A stretch of 16,272 bases of DNA from Myxococcales bacterium (GCA_003170035.1 PMZX01000172.1:1-16272); one strand, 5' to 3'. Counted from the stretch's first letter, positions 6,330 through 14,823 are shown. A program made the numbers and translations. Notes: generated by a model from the letters alone, not told the origin.

Positions 6330-8624
6330 ATGAAGAACATCGCGTGCCCGCTGGCTGTCCTGCTCCTCTCCATCCCGAATGCAGCCTGGGCAGACGACGA
6401 GTCAACTCCGCCGGTTTCGGCAGAAGAGACAGCCAATCTTCCGACCACTCCAGCGAATGCGCCGCCGCCGAGCGAGGCTCCGGGCGGCCTCGCACCTGCT
6501 CCATCGCAGGCCAAAGTGAGCGAGCCCGCTCCAGCGCCAGCCCCCGGGCAGCCGTCCGCGGGCATTCCCGAGCCGCCGGCCAAGACCGCGGTGCCGATTG
6601 CGAAACAGCCAACGCTTCGCGAGTTGCCCGCGATCATCGTGACCGAATCGAAGATCGCGCAGCCCCAGGAACACGTCACGCAGAGCGTGCGCGTGCTCTA
6701 CGCCGAAGACATCGCCGAGCGGCCTGAGAGTCAGCGCAATCTGTCCGAGCTTCTGCGCTACGAGCCAGGCGTGTTCGTCTTGCCGCTTTCGCGCAACGAT
6801 GCCAACTGGGGCTCGTACGGCGGCCTGGGACCGAAATACAACGTGCACCTTCTCGATGGCCTGCCGGTGGATTCGTTCGTCGACGACATGAGCCTGGATG
6901 CGTGGGCCTTCGAGCGTGTCGAATCCCACCGTGGGCCGGCTTCCGTCATGTATTCTAACTACCTCACCGCGGACTTTGCGGGAAACGAGTCGCCGCTGGC
7001 GGGCGTGACCAACTTCGTGCTGCGCGACAGAGCTGACACGGCAGCCACGCGCCTCATGGCCGGCTTTGGCTCGTACGACACTTTCGCCGGGAAGCTGTAC
7101 CACCAGGACCACGCCGGGAACTTGCACTACTTGTTCGGAGCCAGCTACGAGAAGTCGGACTACACCGGGTACGGCGCCAGCCCCTCGTGGCTCGATACCA
7201 TCAAGGATCCCGACTATCTCAAGACCAAGGCGTACGCGAAGCTCACCTATTTCTTGGGCCGCGACGATCACAAGCTGTCACTCTTTGTTCAGCACACATC
7301 GCATTCGGGCGATCTGGGACGTCCCAATCGGGATTTCGTCAATGCCTACGACACCGTGAATGCCACCTACGCCAACCAGATCAATACTTGGTTCGGCGCT
7401 CAGCTCAAGGCCGGGTTGCGCGCGTACGATCGCAAGTGGGGCGAAGACAACTACGATTCGAGCAATCCCGCGCCGGTCGCCAACCAGTTCGCGTTGCGAG
7501 AACACGACGCGGTCAAGCAAACGATCTTGCCAGCCGACCTGACCTTCAGCGTGCGCCACATGGGCTCGAGCGTCCTCACGTTTGGGGCGGATGGACAGTA
7601 CGCAACCTATAAGACCTCTGCGCAGCCGCAGAACTATGCGGTGGTCGATGCCCTGGGGAATCCGATACCGGGTCCGCAGCAGGTCACGCAGAACAAGGCC
7701 TCGGCCTATTCCACGGGCGCCTTCGTGCAGGAAAAGCTGTCCATTGAGAAGTTGGTCCTGCGCGCCGGGGGCCGTTTCAACCGCGTTGGCAACTCCTACG
7801 ACCTCATCAGTGGCGGCGCGCCCGGGCTTGCCAGTCAAGCGTGGAACAAGCCGCTGTGGAGCGTGGGTGCGCGCTACAACGCCCTTGTGCAATTGGCCGT
7901 GTATGCCAACGCTGGCAGCAGCTTCACCCCGCCAGCGGCCAAGTCCGTGGCGGGAACCCTGCTCGCCGGCGATGCAGGTGTCACAGGTAAGAACGGGCAA
8001 CTTCCCAACCCCAACCTCAAGCCAGAGAACGGCCTCAGCGTCGATGTTGGCGTCGAGACACATCCGCTGACCATGCTGACCGTCGGCGTGCGCGGCTTCT
8101 TCACCCAGGTGAGCGACGCCATCGTGGACAACAACGTGAGCGTCGACGCTTCCACATCGCAGAGCCAGTCGGTGAACGCGGGCAACACGCGCTCCACAGG
8201 CGTGGAAGTCGCGGCCGAGCAGTACCTGGCCGAGCGGCTATCGTCGTTCGCGAACTTCACCTACACGAACAGCAAGGTCTCGAACGATCTCGATGCCAAC
8301 CAGAACGGCGCAAACATTCCCTTCGTGCCCAATTGGGTCGCCAACGCCGGGCTCACGGCGTACTTGCCGTACCAGGTGACGGCGTCGCCGTATGTGAACG
8401 CCGTGGGCAGGTTCTACGACAGCACCTCGTTATCCAGTCGCAAGGCATTTGGGAAATTCGTGGTGGTCAGCCTGAAGTTGCAGAAGACATTCGTCGCACG
8501 CGCCTACCAGGTCGACCTGTGGGCGGTGCTCAACAACATCACCAACAAGAAATACGAGCAGCCCTGGAATTTCAGGGATCCTGGCTTCAATGGGATGGGC
8601 TACGTGCAGGTACGGATGCAGTGA
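6330..8624 (+). CDS. TonB-dependent outer-membrane receptor, probable nickel uptake
   Basis: This outer-membrane receptor has 764 residues. A signal peptide (MKNIACPLAVLLLSIPNAAWA) is followed by an unusually long Pro/Ala-rich spacer (about 22-96). A TonB-box-like segment, PAIIVTES, lies at 100-107. The plug domain runs from about 112 to 235 (RNLSELLRYEPGVFV, then NVHLLDGLPVDSF and ERVESHRGPASVMY), and a beta-barrel fills the rest, including FGSYDTFAGKLYHQD, KPENGLSVDVGVE and NNITNKKYEQPWNF. It ends in VQVRMQ, not the usual terminal aromatic. The ATG at 6330 starts the signal peptide; AGGAG lies 12 bp upstream, slightly far. It is the first gene of an operon with an unknown exported protein and nikR. 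It diverges from tonB across a candidate NikR operator. Receptor identity is certain; nickel as substrate is inferred from the linked regulator. Confidence 0.9.
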   Translation: MKNIACPLAVLLLSIPNAAWADDESTPPVSAEETANLPTTPANAPPPSEAPGGLAPAPSQAKVSEPAPAPAPGQPSAGIPEPPAKTAVPIAKQPTLRELPAIIVTESKIAQPQEHVTQSVRVLYAEDIAERPESQRNLSELLRYEPGVFVLPLSRNDANWGSYGGLGPKYNVHLLDGLPVDSFVDDMSLDAWAFERVESHRGPASVMYSNYLTADFAGNESPLAGVTNFVLRDRADTAATRLMAGFGSYDTFAGKLYHQDHAGNLHYLFGASYEKSDYTGYGASPSWLDTIKDPDYLKTKAYAKLTYFLGRDDHKLSLFVQHTSHSGDLGRPNRDFVNAYDTVNATYANQINTWFGAQLKAGLRAYDRKWGEDNYDSSNPAPVANQFALREHDAVKQTILPADLTFSVRHMGSSVLTFGADGQYATYKTSAQPQNYAVVDALGNPIPGPQQVTQNKASAYSTGAFVQEKLSIEKLVLRAGGRFNRVGNSYDLISGGAPGLASQAWNKPLWSVGARYNALVQLAVYANAGSSFTPPAAKSVAGTLLAGDAGVTGKNGQLPNPNLKPENGLSVDVGVETHPLTMLTVGVRGFFTQVSDAIVDNNVSVDASTSQSQSVNAGNTRSTGVEVAAEQYLAERLSSFANFTYTNSKVSNDLDANQNGANIPFVPNWVANAGLTAYLPYQVTASPYVNAVGRFYDSTSLSSRKAFGKFVVVSLKLQKTFVARAYQVDLWAVLNNITNKKYEQPWNFRDPGFNGMGYVQVRMQ

Positions 8625-8629
8625 CTGGC

Positions 8630-9328
8630 ATGGTTCGATCTCCAATCCTTCTGTGGTTCGCGTCGGCCGCAATGCTGGCACTGACCGCTGGCGGCGCCTC
8701 GGCTGCAGGCGACGAAAGGGTCGCGAGTACCATTCGCCTTGCTCGTGCGGGCGGGAAGCCCACGGCAAGCAACCTGGCAAGCAGCAGGCCAGGCACCTTG
8801 GTCGTCATCGAATTGTTTCAGGTGGCGCTGGTCGAGGGCGAAAGCCTGCGCTACGTTCGCCGGGTGGCCGCGCTGGATGGCCGCAGTCCCGACGGCATCG
8901 TCGCGGAACTCCTGCGGGGCGGTACCCAGGTTTCGACCTTCTTCGCCGGTGCGCCCGCGATCGTTCACTCCACGAGTTGGCGGTACGAGGAACCTGGCAC
9001 GGTCGTGCTTACCTACCTCGCCTACGGCGAAGAGCTGAATCCATCCGCCCTGGCTCGCAACGACGTGCACGCGATTCTCAAGAACGATCTCCCCGGAATC
9101 GCAACGACAGATCCGGACAAACCGCGACCGCCCAAGCTTGGCCATGAAGACGTTCTGGCCCACGGACTGCGCCACCTGGCGCTTCTGGCCCGTCGCGCAG
9201 GTGGAGACAAGTTCATCCAGCGACTGAACCAGCGCAGCCGCAGGTTCTTCGCCTCCATCGAACCTGAACTCGCGGGCGAAATTGGCGGCGCCCACATGCT
9301 CGTTCCCTCATCAGCAGGAGCGCGGTAG
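8630..9328 (+). CDS. Unrecognised exported protein between the receptor and nikR
   Basis: I do not recognise this protein of 232 residues. It begins with a signal peptide (MVRSPILLWFASAAMLALTA then GGASAAG), so it is probably periplasmic; there is no lipobox and no further membrane helix. The middle is predicted beta-rich (TLVVIELFQVALVEG, then TVVLTYLAYGEELN). A helical C-terminal part contains H172, H178 and H182 in GHEDVLAHGLRH and a basic stretch NQRSRRFF. The ATG at 8630 is 5 bp after the receptor stop; a GTG at 8621 overlapping that stop is an alternative. The stop lies 10 bp before nikR. This tight arrangement implies co-transcription and perhaps translational coupling. A role as an accessory in metal uptake, such as a periplasmic metal carrier, is a guess from context and the His cluster. 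Confidence 0.75.
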   Translation: MVRSPILLWFASAAMLALTAGGASAAGDERVASTIRLARAGGKPTASNLASSRPGTLVVIELFQVALVEGESLRYVRRVAALDGRSPDGIVAELLRGGTQVSTFFAGAPAIVHSTSWRYEEPGTVVLTYLAYGEELNPSALARNDVHAILKNDLPGIATTDPDKPRPPKLGHEDVLAHGLRHLALLARRAGGDKFIQRLNQRSRRFFASIEPELAGEIGGAHMLVPSSAGAR

Positions 9329-9338
9329 TCTTGCCGCG

Positions 9339-9857
9339 ATGAAGGACGCATTGGTTCGATTCGGTGTTGCCCTCGAAGGTTCTCTGCTGCGCGATCTCGA
9401 TGCCGTGGTTCGCGAACGCGGGGGTACGCGCTCGGAGCTTTTTCGAGATCTGGCCCGCGCCGAGGTTGGGCGAACCAAAGTGCCCAAAGCGGTGGATGCC
9501 ATCGCGACGCTCACGATGGTCTACGACCACCACGTGCGCGACCTCAGCGAGAGGCTGACCGAGCTTCAGCATGAGCTGGGCGAGCAGGTGCGTGCGACGC
9601 TGCACGTGCATATCAACCACGACCTGTGCCTGGAGGTCATCGTGATTCGCGGGCGCTCCGACCGTCTGCAAAGCATCGCCGACCGACTGCTCGCCTTGCG
9701 CGGCGTGAAGCAGGGAGGGATCGAGATCGTGGCGGGACTCGGCATGCCTGGGCACGATCATGCGCAGGTCAGCGAAGGCGAAATGCCACCGTCCAACCCA
9801 TCCGCGCGCGTGCCAGGCGCCCGTCGCGCAAGGCCGAAGAAAAGCGCCAAGCGCTGA
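9339..9857 (+). CDS. nikR: NikR-family nickel-responsive ribbon-helix-helix regulator
   Basis: The protein has 172 residues. The N-terminal ribbon-helix-helix domain (about 4-48) has the DNA-contacting strand ALVRFGVAL, with R7, G9 and A11 facing the DNA. This is close to the Arg-Gly-Ser strand recalled for Geobacter NikR and unlike the E. coli protein. The ACT-like nickel domain runs from about 55 to 135. It keeps all four high-affinity ligands: H78 (ELQHEL), H89 and H91 (TLHVHINHD) and C97 (DLCLEV). The C-terminus is extended by about 35 residues, with HDH at 139-141 and a basic tail (RRARPKKSAKR). The ATG at 9339 is chosen by homology; AGGAG lies about 20 bp upstream, too far to be convincing. 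It is the third gene of the receptor operon, 10 bp behind the unknown protein gene, and probably regulates its own operon and tonB. Confidence 0.93.
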   Translation: MKDALVRFGVALEGSLLRDLDAVVRERGGTRSELFRDLARAEVGRTKVPKAVDAIATLTMVYDHHVRDLSERLTELQHELGEQVRATLHVHINHDLCLEVIVIRGRSDRLQSIADRLLALRGVKQGGIEIVAGLGMPGHDHAQVSEGEMPPSNPSARVPGARRARPKKSAKR

Positions 9858-9892
9858 TCGGCGGCCCAGCCGTCAGAGAACACCGTCGGTCG

Positions 9893-12800
9893 TCATAGTC
9901 CCACGTCAACCTGACCCGGAGCCAACTCTACGCGTTTGACGTTCACCTGGAACGTCTTGCCGTCGTGGTCGATGGTGCAAACCACCAGCTTGAGTGGCCG
10001 CGAGGGCGGGGCGCTGCGCAGGTGGGCCTGCAGTGGCACGGACCCGCGCTTTCCTGCCGGCAACAACAGGGCTGACAGACCCACGGTTGCAGCGTCGGTG
10101 GTTTCGCCAGCCAGGGCAGGGCTCTTGCCGCCCGCGCGTGCGATCAGATCGGCCCCGAGATCCTCCCATGAAAGCAGAACCATCGTGCCCGGCCCCTGGA
10201 AGAGCTGCAATTCGGCCAGGTCGCGGCTCATGCTCTCGATCAGACGTTTGCCGTCCACGTCCTTCGGTGGCTCGGCCATCAGGCGCGCCATGTGCGCAGC
10301 CGCTGCCAGGCGGGCGAAGAGGCGCGGATCGCTGGGGCCCGGGTTGCCTGGCGAGCGTGCCACCTTGCGCTCGATGCGCAGGGCCTCGTCGGTGCGGCCC
10401 GCGCCTGCGGCAGCCGCGGCCAGGCGCAGCCATGCCAGCAGGTTCTCCGGCGCCATTTCAGTCAGGGTCGTGTATTGCGCGTAGGCCAGGTCATACCAGC
10501 CATGCGCCAGGTACACGTCGCCCAGCAATTGGCGCGCGGCCTGGTTGCGCGGATCGAATTCCACGATTTCCGAATAGGTGCGGATGGCGTCGTCGGTCTG
10601 ACCCGCATCGGCCTGCAGATCGCCGAGCGCCAGCACCAGGCGCGGGGTGAGCAGGCCCGCGGCCTTCAGCTTGCGCGAGAAGAGCAGTGCCTCATCCGCG
10701 TGTCCGGCGCGCGCCAGCAGCTTGACCAGCCGCATGCCGCCCGCCGGATCGTTGGGTGCCCGGGCCAGGTATTCCTTCAGGCGGGCAATGCGAGTCTCGA
10801 CATTGCCAATGGCGGAGAGCTCGAGGTCGACCTTGTCCCAGGGCACGCGCGTCCCGAACAGGCGTTGCTCGATGGCCAGGGCCAGGGCATCGCCCGCGTT
10901 CCGGCGCAGCAGCACGCGCGCCAGGTAGAAGCGTGCGTCGGGCCGCGGGCCGAGGAAGTCGAAGATCTCGGCCACCGCCGCCTCGGTTTCCATGCGATGG
11001 GCGAGCAGGCGCAGGAAGAGCGCCTCGGCCCGCCAGTCAGGCAGCTCGCAGGCGGCGATGGCGGCGCGATAGCGCTCGGCCAGTTCGCCCGGCGCAGTCG
11101 CGGTTTGCAGACGCTTCATCCAAAGCAGAGCGCGCTCGAAAAGCGGCCGCTCGCTGGCGTCGCTGCACGCGGCAGGCATGATGGCAGCGACGGTGGACAC
11201 GCTCCGGCGTGCCTCGGGCGCGCCCGTGGCTAAGGCGTCGCTCCTCGACAAGTCTGCCCTGGAGCGAGTGGCCGCGATCTTTGCCATCGCCCTCTGCGGT
11301 CGAGATGCCGCTGGCCGTTTCTCAACCCCATCTAGCAGATCGTCGATGGAGCCGCGTCCGCCTCCCTTGTCCTTGGTGCCTAGACCGCCAACGCCAATGC
11401 CCTCCTCTTCGGCGGGTGCGGAAGCCAGCTGCCTGGCTGGCGCGGCCGGCGCAACCGCGAGAGTCGGAGCCGGTGGCTCGCCCGCATGGCCCTTGAGCAT
11501 CGCACGGTCACTCTCTTCAGTAGCCTCTTTCTTCTCGGCGGTGGCCAGCCGTCCAAAGGCCGGTCCCCGCTTGCGCGCGATCCCCTGCGCCGCGTACGCC
11601 TGCTCGCTCTCCAGGGCCAGGAAGCTGGTGAACGGGGTCATCAGGCCATAGTCCAGACCCAGCTTCACCAGGGTTCCGCGCTGCTCGTCGGCACCGCCGC
11701 CTTCGCCCAGGATCTTCTTCATGTTCGCCGCGGCCCACAGGCGTGGCACCAGCGCGGCTACGGACTCGTCCTCTTCCTCGATTGCGTAGCTCCTCTCGAA
11801 CGGCTGCCCAGCCAGGCGGCCCTTCACCTTCACCTGGCTGGGCAGGTCGTGGTGTGAGCGCGCCAGCAGAACCAACTCGCCTCCCCAGGAAACCTTGCCG
11901 TCGGCCGAGGTGAACACCTCGTCCAGGCCAGCGCCTGCATCGAGCTGGAAATCAGTGATGGTCGGTGTCTTCAGCGCCGCAACCAGTTCCAACGCCCGGC
12001 TACCCGCCTCCTCGGCGTTGCCCACGCGCAGACTCTTGCCGCCCCCTGCGTGCGCCAGCGCATCCAAGAAACCGCTATCCGCCTCGCCGCCCACCGCGAC
12101 GGTGAAGAGCCGCGCCCGGGAGGTGGCCAGGCTGCGCCGCAAGGCCGCCTGCAGCCGTTCGCCACGGATCTCGCCCGAAGTGGACAGGCCGTCGCCGATG
12201 TAGATCACCGCGGGCTGCTCGCTGCCATGCAGGCGGGCCAGGGCCACGTCGATGAGGGCGCCCAGATCAGTCGCACCGCCGGGCGGATGCGCGGCCAGCG
12301 CCTCGCGCGCCTTGCCCACCTCAGCCTCGGTGGCGGCAGCCAGTCCAGAGGCCGGATACAGCACCTGGGGCCGCACGTCGAGCGCCACCAGGGCGAACTT
12401 GTCGGCATCGGAGAGCGCACGCAGGATGGCCTCGGCGGCCGCCACTTCCAGTTGCCGGGTGTTGTCGTCGATGCCGGCCGAGGTATCCACCACCACCACC
12501 ACGGCGCCCGGTTGCTGGCTTACCGTGGCCCAGTCCAGATCGGGTACGTAGCGCAACATCACGAAGTCCGCGGTTTCGGCCCCAGCGGAAAACCGCGCCA
12601 CCCGCACCGGCGGCGGCAGGGTCTTCAGCTTCGCCTCCAGAAGGAAATCCGCTTGCGCGGTGAAGCCCGAACGCCGCATGGTCACCTTCTGGCCGCCGTT
12701 CTCGATGCGCGCGTCTTCCAGGGTGGACAGCTCCATGCCCTTGCCCGCCTTGCCCAGATCCACACTGAGCGAGAACTCGCCGATGCGCACCGGCGGCTCG

Positions 12801-13906
12801 GAGCGCAAGGGGAAGAGGTAGCGCAGGCGCCCGTCGACCAGCGGTGCCAGTTCCAGATAGCGCGTGACCACCCGGCGCGTGTTGCCGGCGTTCACCGGGT
12901 AGATGCGTGCGCGGTAGCTGCGGCCGTCGATCCATTCCAGCAGCGCGGGCTCAAAGCCGGCGCGCGCGGCAGCCCCGTACTGGCGGGCGGCCTCCTTGCG
13001 CTCGATCAATTCGCCCTCGACCAGTTGACCGTTGTTCTCGACGGCAAAGCCGGTGACCAGCGCGCCCTCGGGTACGGTCAACCAGTACCAGCCTTCCACC
13101 TCGCGCTCGCCGGGGTTGAAGAAGGTCTGGTCCACTTCGGTCTCGGCGATGCCGGATCGCAGGGTCACGCGCACTGCCTGGCGTGTGATCTCGAGAGCGC
13201 GCGCCGGGCTTGCAGCGCGGTCGAAATCCACGCCGTAAATGCGCCCCGCGCCGGCGCCGCCGCCGGCCAGGCGCTGGTCGGCCATGCCGCCGGTCCAGTC
13301 TTCCCAGTACGCCACCGGCGCGACCTGGGGCGCAACCCCGGTCCGCAGCAAGGCGCGTTCGCCCGCGCGCACCTCCACCCGTCCGCCCGGCGCGCTCACA
13401 TGCGCCAGTCCGCGCGCCACGTACACGCTCGACTCCTTGGCGTCGCGGCGAATGGAAAGCCCGCTCTCTGCTGCGGACACCGTCGCCTCGCCCAAGCTCA
13501 GCACGCCCGGCTTGCGATCCACCACCGGCACCTCCAGCCAGATTTCGCCGGCCTCCAGCGCGGTCCCGTCGGCGGTGAGTTGCAGGCTAGTCCCACCGCG
13601 CAGGAACAAGGCAGCCCCGTCGGACAGGCGCAGCAGCGCACGCGAGCCGGGGCCGGTCGTCACCTTGGCCAACGCCAGCACCGCCGCGCCCGATCCCGCG
13701 CGCACGCGTTTGCCCTGCTGCTCGACCGTGACGTCGCCGGCCGCCAACTCCATGCGCGCCTCCAGCGGCTCGCTGCGCCGGGGCGCCACGTTTCGGCGCA
13801 CGGTCGCCACCGCAAGGATCGCCACCACTGCGGCCAGCCCGGTACTCGCCAGCACCAGTCGCACGTGTTTCCTTTGCGGCACGCTCTCCGATGTGGTCTC
13901 GGCCAT
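9893..13906 (-). CDS. Large membrane-anchored FecR-like / VIT / VWA / TPR protein
   Basis: The protein has 1337 residues. A single N-terminal membrane helix spans about 17-37 and is followed by a FecR-like beta region (about 50-190). The VIT domain (about 222-365) includes EVDQTFFNPGEREVEGWYW, ERKEAARQYG and YRARIYPV. The VWA domain (about 466-645) has a metal site of D474 and S476 in DTSAG, T546 in GGATDLG and D572 in YIGDG; the fifth MIDAS position is Gly, not Ser. The family-typical LGLDYGLMTPFTSFLALESE follows at 749-768. A flexible Pro/Ala then Gly-rich linker (about 790-900, GIGVGGLGTKDKGGGRG) leads to TPR-like repeats (about 940-1230) and a small C-terminal beta region. The ATG at 13906 has an excellent AAAGGAGG 5 bp upstream. 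It is monocistronic. A role in cell-surface assembly or protein interaction is inferred from the domains. Confidence 0.9.
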   Translation of the reverse strand: MAETTSESVPQRKHVRLVLASTGLAAVVAILAVATVRRNVAPRRSEPLEARMELAAGDVTVEQQGKRVRAGSGAAVLALAKVTTGPGSRALLRLSDGAALFLRGGTSLQLTADGTALEAGEIWLEVPVVDRKPGVLSLGEATVSAAESGLSIRRDAKESSVYVARGLAHVSAPGGRVEVRAGERALLRTGVAPQVAPVAYWEDWTGGMADQRLAGGGAGAGRIYGVDFDRAASPARALEITRQAVRVTLRSGIAETEVDQTFFNPGEREVEGWYWLTVPEGALVTGFAVENNGQLVEGELIERKEAARQYGAAARAGFEPALLEWIDGRSYRARIYPVNAGNTRRVVTRYLELAPLVDGRLRYLFPLRSEPPVRIGEFSLSVDLGKAGKGMELSTLEDARIENGGQKVTMRRSGFTAQADFLLEAKLKTLPPPVRVARFSAGAETADFVMLRYVPDLDWATVSQQPGAVVVVVDTSAGIDDNTRQLEVAAAEAILRALSDADKFALVALDVRPQVLYPASGLAAATEAEVGKAREALAAHPPGGATDLGALIDVALARLHGSEQPAVIYIGDGLSTSGEIRGERLQAALRRSLATSRARLFTVAVGGEADSGFLDALAHAGGGKSLRVGNAEEAGSRALELVAALKTPTITDFQLDAGAGLDEVFTSADGKVSWGGELVLLARSHHDLPSQVKVKGRLAGQPFERSYAIEEEDESVAALVPRLWAAANMKKILGEGGGADEQRGTLVKLGLDYGLMTPFTSFLALESEQAYAAQGIARKRGPAFGRLATAEKKEATEESDRAMLKGHAGEPPAPTLAVAPAAPARQLASAPAEEEGIGVGGLGTKDKGGGRGSIDDLLDGVEKRPAASRPQRAMAKIAATRSRADLSRSDALATGAPEARRSVSTVAAIMPAACSDASERPLFERALLWMKRLQTATAPGELAERYRAAIAACELPDWRAEALFLRLLAHRMETEAAVAEIFDFLGPRPDARFYLARVLLRRNAGDALALAIEQRLFGTRVPWDKVDLELSAIGNVETRIARLKEYLARAPNDPAGGMRLVKLLARAGHADEALLFSRKLKAAGLLTPRLVLALGDLQADAGQTDDAIRTYSEIVEFDPRNQAARQLLGDVYLAHGWYDLAYAQYTTLTEMAPENLLAWLRLAAAAAGAGRTDEALRIERKVARSPGNPGPSDPRLFARLAAAAHMARLMAEPPKDVDGKRLIESMSRDLAELQLFQGPGTMVLLSWEDLGADLIARAGGKSPALAGETTDAATVGLSALLLPAGKRGSVPLQAHLRSAPPSRPLKLVVCTIDHDGKTFQVNVKRVELAPGQVDVGL

Positions 13907-13911
13907 GGAGT

Positions 13912-13919
13912 CCTCCTTT
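13912..13919 (-). promoter_or_regulatory. Strong ribosome binding site of the VIT/VWA gene
   Basis: AAAGGAGG on the minus strand ends 5 bp before the ATG at 13906. It is a near-perfect Shine-Dalgarno sequence and fixes the start of the 1337-residue protein. Confidence 0.75.
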
Positions 13920-13959
13920 GCCGGCGCCGATTATCTCGCGTCAGCGACCGCGGGGACAG

Positions 13960-14029
13960 CGGAATGCGCGGTGTCTGCGCGACCCTCATGTGAGGCAAAG
14001 CCGTGTGCGCAGTTACTGCGCGCATTCCG
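13960..14029. repeat. Nested inverted repeats in the divergent gap
   Basis: The gap between the VIT/VWA gene and the NADP-reductase-type gene holds a perfect 11-bp inverted repeat, CGGAATGCGCG (13960-13970) and CGCGCATTCCG (14019-14029), around a 48-nt loop. Inside are two smaller hairpins: CCTCA-TG-TGAGG (13984-13995) and GCGCAG-TTA-CTGCGC (14007-14021). The last overlaps the right outer arm, so the two folds exclude each other. The repeats are directly visible; function (operator, RNA element or chance in GC-rich DNA) is unknown. Confidence 0.55.
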
Positions 14030-14134
14030 GGGGGCCGAGGCCTGCCGGCGCGACGTCGAAACGCTGGCGCCTCATCGCCTGAGCCGGGTTTGCATCGTCT
14101 TGCCGAGCGACTGACCGGTGCTAGCCTCACTACT

Positions 14135-14782
14135 ATGGTAACCATCGGGATCATCGGGGCAGGGAAGATCGGCAGCCAACTCGCTCGGCTTGCGGTGAAA
14201 GCCGGGCACCGGGTGGTGATTAGCAACTCTCGGGGGCCGGAGACCTTGTCGGGTTTGGTTGCGGAGCTGGGACCGAATGTGCGCGCGGCGACGGCCGCAG
14301 AGGCAGGAGCAGCCGGAGAGATCGTGGTGGTGACGGTGCCGCTCAAGAGCTATCGGGCCATTCCGGTCCAGCCGCTGGCGGGAAAGATCGTGATCGACAC
14401 GAACAACTACTACCCGCAGCGGGACGGCCACATTCCCGAACTCGACAACGAGTCGACCACCACAGCAGAGCTGCTGCAGGCGCATCTTCCGACTTCAAAG
14501 GTGGTCAAGGCGTTCAACCATATCTACGCCGCCGACCTCACCACCGAGGGACAGCCAAGCGGCAGCAAGAACCGCCGTGCCCTGGTCATCGCGGGAGACG
14601 ACCAGGCGGCCAAGACCACCGTCAGCCGGCTCATCGATCGATTCGGCTTCGACGTCGTGGACGCCGGCCCGCTCAAAGAAGGATGGCGAATCCAGCGCGA
14701 CACCCCTGGCTACGGCCCGCGACGGAATGCCGAGGAACTCCGCCGGGACCTGGCGGCGGCAAAGCGCTACGCGGATCGGTAG
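14135..14782 (+). CDS. NADP oxidoreductase, coenzyme F420-dependent-type (NADP-binding domain protein)
   Basis: This is a cytoplasmic protein of 215 residues that starts directly with a Rossmann fold: MVTIGIIGAGKIGSQLARLA, with GxGxxG and a following VVISNSRGPETL segment typical of NADP binding. Further family features are EIVVVTVPLKSY, KIVIDTNNYYPQRDG and KVVKAFNHIYAADL. The length and motif order match the F420-dependent NADP reductase family. That family also contains many members not shown to use F420, and nothing in the window (no F420 biosynthesis genes) proves use of F420. The ATG at 14135 is set by the start of the fold; no good Shine-Dalgarno sequence is visible. The gene stands alone, 228 bp from the divergent VIT/VWA gene. 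Confidence 0.85.
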   Translation: MVTIGIIGAGKIGSQLARLAVKAGHRVVISNSRGPETLSGLVAELGPNVRAATAAEAGAAGEIVVVTVPLKSYRAIPVQPLAGKIVIDTNNYYPQRDGHIPELDNESTTTAELLQAHLPTSKVVKAFNHIYAADLTTEGQPSGSKNRRALVIAGDDQAAKTTVSRLIDRFGFDVVDAGPLKEGWRIQRDTPGYGPRRNAEELRRDLAAAKRYADR

Positions 14783-14811
14783 GGACGCCGCGCCTCTCGC
14801 GTCGAAGGTCC

Positions 14812-14823
14812 TCCGGATCCGGA
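14812..14823. repeat. 12-bp perfect palindrome between two genes
   Basis: TCCGGATCCGGA is a perfect palindrome 30 bp after the NADP-reductase-type gene and 66 bp before the lipoprotein gene. It could be a protein-binding site or part of a weak terminator, but no T-run follows. No function can be assigned. Confidence 0.35.

Noticed and set aside
9843..9855. AGCGC-CAA-GCGCT as a terminator of the nikR operon
   Set aside because: The stem is only 5 bp, lies within the last codons of nikR, and has no T-run.
12050..13993. 647-codon open frame on the plus strand opposite the VIT/VWA gene
   Set aside because: It is the antisense shadow of a GC-rich gene. The translation is His/Arg/Gly/Gln-rich with no fold signal, and the minus-strand product has clear domains and a strong ribosome site.
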